From positions 1 through 64,000 of the forward strand of contig DISZ01000019.1 in NCBI GenBank assembly GCA_002422085.1: 64,000 bases of DNA. The letters are read 5' to 3'. This document shows positions 57,611 to 64,000 of the stretch, piece after piece; positions within the stretch are counted from its first letter, which is position 1; the number at the start of each line of letters is the position of its first letter. The translations under genes were made by a program, and so were the position numbers. The notes under the pieces were generated by a model. It saw only the letters and a list, made by a program, of their open reading frames with translations. It made no database searches and was not told the DNA's origin. This DNA is from Rhodobacteraceae bacterium UBA6197 (GTDB lineage: Bacteria; Pseudomonadota; Alphaproteobacteria; Rhodobacterales; Rhodobacteraceae).

Positions 57611-58609
57611 CTAGCCGAACAGGATCAACTGCGAACGCGCGATCGCCCAAAGGCAGGTCAGCGCAAAGATCGCGTAACCCGTCAGTGACAGGGCGATCTG
57701 CCGCTGGATCAGCCGGGGCAGCGCGGCCGCGAGGCTTGGGGTTCGGGCAAACAGGCTTAGCCCTCCCGCCCCCAATCCCAGCGCCGTTCCCAAAAATAGC
57801 GGCGCATAAAGCGCATAGCCGAAATACCCGTATTCGGGTTTCAGAATGCAAAACGGGCAATGATGGTTCGGGTTTTCATAGATATAGGTCGAAATCACCG
57901 CCACGATCACCGTCAGGCTGACGATGAAGAACGCCACCGACAGGCCCGCATAAAGCAGCCGAAGCCGCCCGCTGCGCAGGCTGACCAGCCCGACCAGCGC
58001 CAGCACCGCCCCCGTTCCCGCCAAAAGACCCAGTGCGACGCCCGGGTCCAGCGCGGCCATGTCGTCCGACAGGCCGGGATTGGTGGGGGTGAACAGCTTG
58101 GAACAGCATGAGGTAATCACATCGGCGCGCAGGTTCACGAAATAGGCGATCTCGGTTGCCGCATCGGCCAGCACCAAGGGCACGATCAGCAGGACCGCGG
58201 CATATTTCACCCGCGTCAGCGGATAGTCACGCCCCAGCCGGTCGGCCCGGTCCAGGATCAGCCAAAGCGTCGCCGCGAAGAACACCGCGATCTTCAGATA
58301 AAGCGCCGGAAACCCGTAGCCATTCACATTCAGCGTGCCCACCGCGCACATCGCGCCGACGAACAGGCTGGCCATCCGGTCGGCGTTGTAGACAAACAGC
58401 AGCAGCGCCGCCAGTTCCGCCAGCATCACCGCCCCGAACAGCGTCGAGACCAGATCGGTCGTGCGTTCGCGCATCAATTGCGCGCGGCCCATGTCGTTCA
58501 GATCCCAGCTGCGCAACACCGATAGGGCAAAGCCGCCGCTATAAAGCGCGACCAGACTGGCCAGCGTCGCCACCAGCAACAGCGCAAGGATGGGCGTCTG
58601 GAATATCAT
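57611..58609 (-). CDS. membrane protein with CC and CPFC motifs, NosL-operon
   Basis: A 332-residue protein with about eight predicted helices. Two cysteine sites stand out: C168-C169 in VITSCCSKLF, and C251-x2-C254 in PNHHCPFCILKPEYGYFGY, both beside predicted membrane edges. The HHCPFC motif suggests metal binding or thiol redox chemistry. I do not recognise a named family. It is the last gene of the seven-gene operon and overlaps the ABC ATPase gene by four bases, so it presumably works with that transporter. Confidence 0.8.
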   Translation of the reverse strand: MIFQTPILALLLVATLASLVALYSGGFALSVLRSWDLNDMGRAQLMRERTTDLVSTLFGAVMLAELAALLLFVYNADRMASLFVGAMCAVGTLNVNGYGFPALYLKIAVFFAATLWLILDRADRLGRDYPLTRVKYAAVLLIVPLVLADAATEIAYFVNLRADVITSCCSKLFTPTNPGLSDDMAALDPGVALGLLAGTGAVLALVGLVSLRSGRLRLLYAGLSVAFFIVSLTVIVAVISTYIYENPNHHCPFCILKPEYGYFGYALYAPLFLGTALGLGAGGLSLFARTPSLAAALPRLIQRQIALSLTGYAIFALTCLWAIARSQLILFG

Positions 58610-59289
58610 GCGTATTCCCCTGCGATCTGGCCGTCGCGCATCTCGATCACCGTATCGACCCCCTCGGCGCCCCAGATGCGCGGATCGTGCGAGGTCATCA
58701 CCACCGCCCTTCCCTCGGCCCGAAGTGCCGCGACGATTTCAAGAAACCGCAGCGTCAGTTCGGTATCAAGGTTCGCGGTCGGCTCATCCGCGATCAGGAT
58801 CGGCGCATCGTTTATCAGCGCGCGGGCAATTGCGGCGCGCTGGGTCTCGCCGCCCGAAAGATGCTCGACCGGCATCAACGCGCGATGCACAAGCCCCAGC
58901 GCCTCCAGCCGCTCCATCGCGCGGGCGCGCACGGCGGCATGGGATTGGCCCAGCGGCGCGGCGGGCAACATCACGTTGTCCAGCACGCTGAGGCCGCGGA
59001 TCAGGTTGAAGCGTTGAAAGACAAAGCCAAAGGTGGTGCGGCGCAGTTCGGTCAAGAAACGTTCCGGCAGCCCCGAGACGACATCACCATTCAGGCTGAC
59101 CCGCCCCGAGGTCGGTCGCGCCATGCAGCCCACCAGCGACAGCAGCGTCGTCTTGCCCGAGCCCGAGGGCCCCTTGAGCACCGTGACCGCATCGCGCGCG
59201 ATGGTCAGATCAATGCCGCGCAGCGCCTGCACCTCGTTCGGGCGGCCCTCGTTGTAGGTCTTGGTCACAGAGTTGAGCGAGATCATCAT
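58606..59289 (-). CDS. ABC transporter ATP-binding protein (LolD/MacB type)
   Basis: A 227-residue ATPase with Walker A GPSGSGKTT, signature LSGGETQRAAIARAL and Walker B ILIADEPTANLD, of the LolD/MacB/FtsE class that pairs with FtsX-fold permeases. Its stop overlaps the next gene by four bases, and it starts 6 bp after the permease gene. It forms the transporter together with the permease at 59296. Confidence 0.92.
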   Translation of the reverse strand: MMISLNSVTKTYNEGRPNEVQALRGIDLTIARDAVTVLKGPSGSGKTTLLSLVGCMARPTSGRVSLNGDVVSGLPERFLTELRRTTFGFVFQRFNLIRGLSVLDNVMLPAAPLGQSHAAVRARAMERLEALGLVHRALMPVEHLSGGETQRAAIARALINDAPILIADEPTANLDTELTLRFLEIVAALRAEGRAVVMTSHDPRIWGAEGVDTVIEMRDGQIAGEYA

Positions 59290-59295
59290 TCTGCC

Positions 59296-60438
59296 TCAGC
59301 GCATGATTGCATCAGGGTCGGCCGACGCCGCGCGCCAGATCGGCACCAGCGTCGCTGCGACATAGGGCACGACCGTCAACAGCGCCAGCGTGGTCAGTTG
59401 CAGCGCATCGACATGCGGCGCCAGCGCGAAATCGGGGTAGATCACCGACCAGCCCTTGAGCACCGGCGCAAAGATCCCGCCGCCAAAGGCAAAGACATGC
59501 AGATAGGCAAGGGTCGTGCCCAGCAGGAAGGCGCCCAGCGACACCAGCCCGCCTTCCCACAGCTTCATCGCGATCACATCGCGCGTGTCCCAGCCCACCG
59601 CCTTGAGAATGCCCACCTCGCGCGCCTCTTCGGCCGACAGCCCCGAGGCCTTTTCCGCGGCAAAGATCACGAAAGCCAAAAGCCCCGCCGCCGCCAGCGC
59701 CGCCAGCAGCCCCTCGCGCCAGTCAAACACCTTTTGATAGGTGCGCAAGATATCGTCCCGCGTCACAAAGCGCAGATCGGGCATCGCGTGGCTGGCCTTT
59801 TCGACGATCGTGCCAACCTCCTTGGGGTTGCGGATGGTGGCGACAACATCGGTGAAAAGCCCGGGCTCTACGTTGAAAAAGCTGCGAAAATCGGCGTCGT
59901 TCATCAGCACCAGATCCGAGGTCATCAACGCCGAGTCGCCCTCAAAGCTGCGCACCACCTCGAATTTTTGCAGATCACCGACGTGGCGGCTCAGAAACAG
60001 CGGCGCGCCGCTCCACTCAAGATCGCGCGAACGGGCGATGCCCTCGCCGATGATGACGCTGCCGGCGGGAGGCACCAGATCGGGGTCGGTGGGCACCATG
60101 AAGGTATAGTTCGCGCCACTGATCCGGTCGTAGTAATAGCCCCAAAGCCGCCCCTTGGCGCCGCTGATGCCGCGGATCGCCGCGATCTGGTCGATCACCT
60201 CGGCCTCGATCTGCGCCTGCCGGCCCAGAACCAGCTTTTGCACCGTCAGTTCGGGCGCGTCGGCCAGCACCAGCTGCGTCTCATGGCGCAATGCGGCGGC
60301 AAAGAACATCGCCGAGGCCAGCACAAAGACCACCAGCGCATAGGTCAGCACAAGCGCCGTGTTCTTGCCGCGGCGGCGGCCAAGCGCGGCCAACGTGAAA
60401 TCGGCCAGCGACCGTTGCAGCCTGAGCCAATGTATCAT
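59296..60438 (-). CDS. FtsX-fold ABC transporter permease
   Basis: A 380-residue permease with one N-terminal helix (about 25-50), a large extracytoplasmic domain (to about 240) and three C-terminal helices, the MacB/FtsX layout. KVFDWREGLLAALAAAGLLAFVIFAAEKASGL and the EVGILKAVGWDTRDV coupling-type segment are characteristic. This class moves lipoproteins, peptides or couples to periplasmic enzymes; here the neighbours point to a metal or cofactor. Four-base overlap with the upstream small gene. Confidence 0.9.
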   Translation of the reverse strand: MIHWLRLQRSLADFTLAALGRRRGKNTALVLTYALVVFVLASAMFFAAALRHETQLVLADAPELTVQKLVLGRQAQIEAEVIDQIAAIRGISGAKGRLWGYYYDRISGANYTFMVPTDPDLVPPAGSVIIGEGIARSRDLEWSGAPLFLSRHVGDLQKFEVVRSFEGDSALMTSDLVLMNDADFRSFFNVEPGLFTDVVATIRNPKEVGTIVEKASHAMPDLRFVTRDDILRTYQKVFDWREGLLAALAAAGLLAFVIFAAEKASGLSAEEAREVGILKAVGWDTRDVIAMKLWEGGLVSLGAFLLGTTLAYLHVFAFGGGIFAPVLKGWSVIYPDFALAPHVDALQLTTLALLTVVPYVAATLVPIWRAASADPDAIMR

Positions 60439-60782
60439 TGCGTCACCTCTTCGGCGCTGAAACCCAGCGCCCCCGAGATCGGCGGGCGCGGCGCGGGCAT
60501 CACGCTGCCCGAGGGGAAGTGATCGAAACCCATGGGATTATCCTGAAACGCGGCCATTCCGTCGGCCAGCGAGGGGTGGCGCGTATAGCGCGCCTCGGTG
60601 AACAGCGCGGGGTCGCTCAGGCCGAGGGCGGCCACCAGCGCCGCTTCCTGCGCCAGTCGTTCGCGCGCCGATGCGCCGGCAAAACGGGCGTGGGCCAGCT
60701 CGGCGGTCAACAGCACCGCCAAGAGGGCCAGCGCGGCAAAGACCGGCGTGGTCGGTCGCATGGCGGCGGTCGGACGTGTCAC
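60435..60782 (-). CDS. hypothetical exported/anchored protein, NosL-operon
   Basis: A 115-residue protein with one N-terminal hydrophobic helix (about 13-30) followed by a polar, Pro-rich domain with no cysteine. The start overlaps the NosL-B stop by four bases, and its own stop overlaps the permease start. Not recognised. It is presumably a periplasmic accessory of the transporter. Confidence 0.72.
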   Translation of the reverse strand: MTRPTAAMRPTTPVFAALALLAVLLTAELAHARFAGASARERLAQEAALVAALGLSDPALFTEARYTRHPSLADGMAAFQDNPMGFDHFPSGSVMPAPRPPISGALGFSAEEVTQ

Positions 60783-61315
60783 TCGATCTGCCCTGCATCA
60801 AGCGCTTGCAGCAAGGCCGCGTCCACCTCGGCAAAATGCAAAAGGCGCTTGCCGGCGTGATCCTTGATGAAGTCGGCGGCGTCGGCCTCGGTCTTCAGCG
60901 GCACGAGCTCGTGGCCCATCGGCCCCAGCACATCCGAGCCGGCGGCGTAAAGCGCGCTTTGCGCATCGACCAGCTCGACCCCGTAGTAGTCGGTCACGCC
61001 CATCGCCACGATCTGATCGGCACTGCGACCGGGCGCGTATTTGGCGACATCGGCGAGGTATTTGAAGAAATCCTTGGCGCCGTCAAAATGGTCGGCATGA
61101 CCATCGGCAAACAGCACTGTGGCGACCCACTCGGGGTATTTGGCGACGAACATGCCACAAACCGGGCAGGTATCGCGCGGGCCCGGTGCGGGCAGATCGA
61201 CGGGACTGGCATCGGCGCGGGCAGGCCGCTGCCCGATCAGCGCCGACAATGCGACACCGCCGGCCAGCGTGGCCAGAACGCGCCGCCGCGAGGGCGCATC
61301 AATACGAGAACACAT
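60779..61315 (-). CDS. NosL-family protein B
   Basis: A 178-residue periplasmic protein with a Tat-like signal (SRRRVLATLAGG, cleavage near residue 34). The motif DTCPVCGMFVAKYPEW is the NosL copper-binding signature, and DYYGVELVDAQSALYAAGSDVLGPMG is the second conserved NosL region. NosL delivers Cu(I) to nitrous-oxide reductase in denitrifiers. The start at 61315 is the one that gives the signal peptide; the frame is open upstream without sense. Confidence 0.85.
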   Translation of the reverse strand: MCSRIDAPSRRRVLATLAGGVALSALIGQRPARADASPVDLPAPGPRDTCPVCGMFVAKYPEWVATVLFADGHADHFDGAKDFFKYLADVAKYAPGRSADQIVAMGVTDYYGVELVDAQSALYAAGSDVLGPMGHELVPLKTEADAADFIKDHAGKRLLHFAEVDAALLQALDAGQIE

Positions 61316-61338
61316 GGCGTTTCCTTTATGGTCTTGCT

Positions 61339-61362
61339 CCGGGGGCGAAAACCCCCGGAGCG
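61339..61362. repeat. GC hairpin between the two NosL genes
   Basis: Perfect 9-bp stem CTCCGGGGG/CCCCCGGAG with loop CGAAAA. It lies in the 76-bp spacer between the two nosL-like genes and may stabilise or attenuate the operon mRNA. Confidence 0.65.
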
Positions 61363-61391
61363 CGGGAAAATCCCGACAGGTCCGTTCCGGC

Positions 61392-62009
61392 TTACGGTTT
61401 GGCCATCGCGGCGCGTTTTTCGGCGCGGCGCTTGCGGATGTTGATCGTGTCTTTCGCCATATCGGCATAGGCAAGGGTCAGCGCCTCGTCGAAGCCGACG
61501 ATTTTGGCGTTCGCACCCGCCGCCGCCTTGGCCTTTTCGGCGTCGGCATAGGCAAATTTCGACACCGCCGTCATCGTGCCCGGCTTGTCGGGGTCGATGA
61601 CATAGCTCATTTCCAAGGCATCAGCGAGCGGCTTGACCTCGCCCTCGGCACCGGCATCGCCGGCATAGATCTTGACCGGGCCCTGATCCATGTTCAGCGA
61701 CAACGAGATCGCCGCGCAATGCAGCGAACAGGTGCCGTCAACCGTGTCATTGGCATAGACGACCAGATGGCGGCTGAAGCTGTACATCTGACGCATCATC
61801 CCGCAGTAGGGGCAGCGCGGGAATTTCTCGAATTCGTTTTCCAGCGGGTTGGTATCGACCTTGAGGAAACGGGTCAGGCCGTTCTCATCGGTCCATTGCA
61901 TCGGGGTGACCGGCATTTCGCCCGGCGCCATCGCCATCTCGGCGCGCGCGCCCGTGGCGGCCAGCACCATGCCGGTGGAAGTGGTAATCAGAAAATCACG
62001 ACGTTTCAT
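61392..62009 (-). CDS. NosL-family protein A
   Basis: A 205-residue second NosL homologue with a Tat-type signal (MKRRDFLITTSTG, ending ATGARA). The metal motif is RCPYCGMMRQMYSFSRHLVVY, with a further GTCSLHC pair beyond, giving Cys-x2-Cys and Cys-x3-Cys sites. It differs from NosL-B in signal, motif and length, so the pair is not a recent duplication. AGGAGC precedes the start at 62009. Confidence 0.85.
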   Translation of the reverse strand: MKRRDFLITTSTGMVLAATGARAEMAMAPGEMPVTPMQWTDENGLTRFLKVDTNPLENEFEKFPRCPYCGMMRQMYSFSRHLVVYANDTVDGTCSLHCAAISLSLNMDQGPVKIYAGDAGAEGEVKPLADALEMSYVIDPDKPGTMTAVSKFAYADAEKAKAAAGANAKIVGFDEALTLAYADMAKDTINIRKRRAEKRAAMAKP

Positions 62010-62112
62010 GGTTCGCTCCTTGGGCGGCGTGCGCGAAACCATCGCCACGGCCCGATTGAAAATGGGGGAAATATCCGAGCCGGTGTCGATCCGACCGGGC
62101 AGCAGTGCCAGA

Positions 62113-62544
62113 TCAGGCCGCGACGGGCGGCGCGCGGATCGGCGTTTGCTGCTGACCGCGCGAACGCGGGGTGGCGACCGTCGGAAGCTCTAGCGCCAGG
62201 GTCGCGATGACATCGGTCTGGAAAATCGGCACGACAATCGCGTCGGGGTTGTCAAAGCTGAACATGCTGGCCGCAATACAAAGCGCACAAACAGAGTCGC
62301 TTTGCATCGGTGCTGCCGGCGAGTCCGTCAGCGACTGTCCGTCCGGCGTGGCCCAGATGACGCCTTCACCCGTGCAGATCTGCAAGAACCCCAGACGCGC
62401 CCCGGCAGCAGAAACCCCCGCCGCACGCGCGGCCGAGGCGCCCATATGGTCGGCATAGAAAAGCACCTGAACCAGCATCGCGGCCAGCGCAAGCGCCCGC
62501 CCCGAGGGGACCATCCATGCCAATATTGCCAAGACTCTGCGCAC
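62113..62544 (-). CDS. DUF2946-like protein
   Basis: A protein of about 143 residues, with GTG 62544 as likely start (GGCGGGAAA upstream) or ATG 62514. An N-terminal hydrophobic segment (RALALAAMLVQVLFYADHMG) and a CALCIAASMF motif near residue 87 are the DUF2946 marks. Members are often encoded beside copper-responsive TonB receptors and NosL genes. It begins the operon that continues with the two NosL genes. The far upstream Met frames are ignored because they run into the ispG promoter region. Confidence 0.72.
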   Translation of the reverse strand: MRRVLAILAWMVPSGRALALAAMLVQVLFYADHMGASAARAAGVSAAGARLGFLQICTGEGVIWATPDGQSLTDSPAAPMQSDSVCALCIAASMFSFDNPDAIVVPIFQTDVIATLALELPTVATPRSRGQQQTPIRAPPVAA

Positions 62545-62780
62545 GCGTTTCCCGCCACGATATCCTGTCCCGAGTCTAGATAGGCCATGATCTTCCCGCA
62601 AGTATGCAATCGGTCGCAGCACCCCCGGGGCCGGGGCCGGGCTGTGGGCTGGGGCGAAATGCGCCATGCGCGCCACGCGGCAGGTGCGGGCGCCGACCGA
62701 GTGCCGGCGGCCAGTGTTGCGCCCTGCCGCGCGCCTTGCGCACATGGCGTTCGTTCCTGGATATCCAAGGAAGATAAAAG

Positions 62781-63902
62781 CTATTCGGCCGCGTCTTTCA
62801 GCGCGTCGATTTCGCGGGCCCTGGCCTCGACCAGTTCGACGATATGGTCGACCATCGCTTCGTTGCCGAGCTTGTGGTGCTGCTTTCCGGCCAGATAAAT
62901 CATCCCCGATCCGGCACCGCCGCCGGTAAAGCCGATGTCGGTCATCAGCGCCTCGCCGGGGCCGTTGACGACGCAGCCGATGATCGACAGGCTCAGCGAG
63001 GTGGTGACATGGGCAAGGCGGTCTTCCAGCGCGGCCACGGTCTTGATCACATCAAAGCCTTGCCGGGCGCAGCTGGGGCACGAGATGATCGTGACACCGC
63101 GGTGGCGCAGGCCCAGCGACTTGAGGATCTCGTAGCCGACCTTGACCTCTTCGACCGGATCGGCCGACAGGCTGACGCGGATCGTGTCGCCAATGCCCAT
63201 CCACAAGAGGTTGCCCAGGCCGATCGCCGATTTCACCGTGCCCGACATCAGCCCCCCGGCCTCGGTGATCCCCAGATGGATCGGGGCATCGGTGGCCTCG
63301 GAAAGTTGTTGGTAGGCGGCGGCGGCCAGAAACACGTCAGACGCCTTTACCGAGATCTTGAATTCGTGAAAATCGTTGTCTTGCAACAGCTTGATATGGT
63401 CCATGCCGCTATCGACCATGGCCTCGGGGCAGGGTTCGGCGTATTTTTCCAGCAAGTGACGTTCAAGGCTGCCGGCGTTCACGCCGATGCGGATCGAGCA
63501 GCCGTGGTCCTTGGCGGCGCGCACCACCTCGGCCACGCGTTTGGCATCCCCGATATTGCCGGGGTTGATGCGCAGACAGGCGGCCCCCGCCTCGGCCGCC
63601 TCGATCGCGCGGCGATAGTGAAAATGGATGTCGGCCACGATCGGCACCGGGCTTTCGCGCACGATTTCGCGCAAGGCCCGGGTGCTGGACTGATCGGGGG
63701 TCGAGATGCGCACGATATCGGCGCCCACGTCGGCGGCGCGGATCACCTGCGCCAGGGTCGCGCGCACGTCCGAACTGTCGGTATTGGTCATTGTCTGCAC
63801 CGAGATCGGTGCGTCCCCGCCAACGGCCACATTGCCCACCATGATCTGGCGCGATGTGCGGCGGTAAATGTTGCGCCACGGGCGGATATGGTTCAGCGAC
63901 AT
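62781..63902 (-). CDS. ispG: 4-hydroxy-3-methylbut-2-en-1-yl diphosphate synthase
   Basis: Penultimate enzyme of the MEP isoprenoid pathway, a [4Fe-4S] protein that reductively opens MEcPP. The 373-residue product matches the short bacterial form: TMTNTDSSDVRATLAQV at the start, LRINPGNIGD in the barrel, and cluster ligands in ISCPSCARQGFDV with the third Cys in GCVVNGPGEA. It is transcribed towards the DUF2946 gene but separated by about 240 bp, and its own promoter lies in the final 98 bases of the window. Confidence 0.96.
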   Translation of the reverse strand: MSLNHIRPWRNIYRRTSRQIMVGNVAVGGDAPISVQTMTNTDSSDVRATLAQVIRAADVGADIVRISTPDQSSTRALREIVRESPVPIVADIHFHYRRAIEAAEAGAACLRINPGNIGDAKRVAEVVRAAKDHGCSIRIGVNAGSLERHLLEKYAEPCPEAMVDSGMDHIKLLQDNDFHEFKISVKASDVFLAAAAYQQLSEATDAPIHLGITEAGGLMSGTVKSAIGLGNLLWMGIGDTIRVSLSADPVEEVKVGYEILKSLGLRHRGVTIISCPSCARQGFDVIKTVAALEDRLAHVTTSLSLSIIGCVVNGPGEALMTDIGFTGGGAGSGMIYLAGKQHHKLGNEAMVDHIVELVEARAREIDALKDAAE

Positions 63903-64000
63903 CAGGAAACCTCTGGCTCTGGGGTGTCACGCATGAAATAGGCCGCAGCGCGACAAAGGGCAACCGCCGCCGACATCACCTGAGCGGACAAAGGCGACCT
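63903..64000. other. ispG upstream region at window edge
   Basis: The last 98 bases carry the ispG leader. TTTCCTGAT stands before the start on the minus strand. Nothing else can be assigned before the sequence ends. Confidence 0.4.

Noticed and set aside
57190..57614. Possible IS5-type transposase remnant
   Set aside because: Only a few short word-like matches (such as LIDSTKIRG); no DDE motif, no terminal inverted repeats and no frame that can be extended.
58156..60522. 788-codon plus-strand open frame
   Set aside because: Runs antisense to three well-supported genes of the NosL-linked operon and has a shadow-like composition.
1..64000. tRNA, rRNA, CRISPR or prophage features
   Set aside because: No T-loop/anticodon arrangement, no rRNA-like segment, no regularly spaced repeats and no integrase, terminase or transposase frame was recognised.

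Overview
The window is GC-rich chromosomal DNA of an alphaproteobacterium, most likely a member of the Rhodobacterales/Rhodobacteraceae. The signs are an RNase E with a C-terminal Gly-Trp-Trp tail and an acidic insert, a split B12-dependent methionine synthase (Bmt-like and corrinoid subunits as separate genes), a DUF1476 F-ATPase zeta subunit, TakP-type TRAP binding proteins, a DctD-like regulator without GAFTGA, and a family of short elements with the core GGGGATATTT-N4-AAGATGAA at gene ends. No phage, plasmid, CRISPR, rRNA or tRNA gene is recognisable. The species cannot be named from the sequence.

Layout. 0.7-3.3 kb: phosphatidylethanolamine synthesis (pssA, psd) and the rplM-rpsI ribosomal operon. 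3.5-8.8 kb: a thioesterase, a crotonase-fold protein, ccdA, a TusA-like protein and rne. 9.5-12.7 kb: dctB-dctD two-component pair. 12.7-15.0 kb: purQ, purS, purC and the ATPase zeta subunit. 15.3-17.4 kb: an MprF-like membrane protein. 18.6-22.6 kb: split methionine synthase genes with a 52-codon membrane ORF and DUF1638. 23.4-27 kb: HNH protein, a tiny membrane ORF, an esterase, an AlkA-like glycosylase and an MFS transporter. 27.1-30.8 kb: zwf-pgl-pgi. 31-34.4 kb: cydDC. 34.5-37.4 kb: DUF2478, PIN protein, RlmI-like methylase. 38.4-41.1 kb: edd-eda. 41.1-44.2 kb: glnE. 44.4-46.5 kb: YbaK-like editing protein, DUF2852 and Bpt. 46.8-52.4 kb: two tandem TakP-like binding proteins facing a takQM-like permease pair. 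52.8-55.4 kb: ilv attenuator, ilvI-ilvH. 56.1-56.9 kb: LuxR-type regulator. 57.6-62.5 kb: a seven-gene operon with two NosL-like lipoprotein/Tat proteins, an ABC exporter and a Cys-motif membrane protein. 62.8-63.9 kb: ispG.

How it fits together. The complete upper Entner-Doudoroff route (pgi, zwf, pgl, edd, eda) lies in two separate operons about 7.5 kb apart, and both promoters carry the same LacI-type palindrome GTTAGCGCTAAC, so they probably answer to one repressor. The ilv operon has a full ribosome-mediated attenuator whose 15-residue leader peptide contains Ala-Ala-Ile-Leu-Val. The takP2 and takQM promoters share a 19-bp imperfect palindrome. The DUF2852 gene is preceded by two operators of identical architecture. 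The most system-like block is the NosL/ABC/DUF2946 operon, which has no nosZ or nosD beside it and looks like a metal (probably copper) or thiol-trafficking module.

About ten gaps of 0.5-1.25 kb contain no gene I can defend. The long open frames in them, and those opposite real genes, behave like GC-rich shadows.
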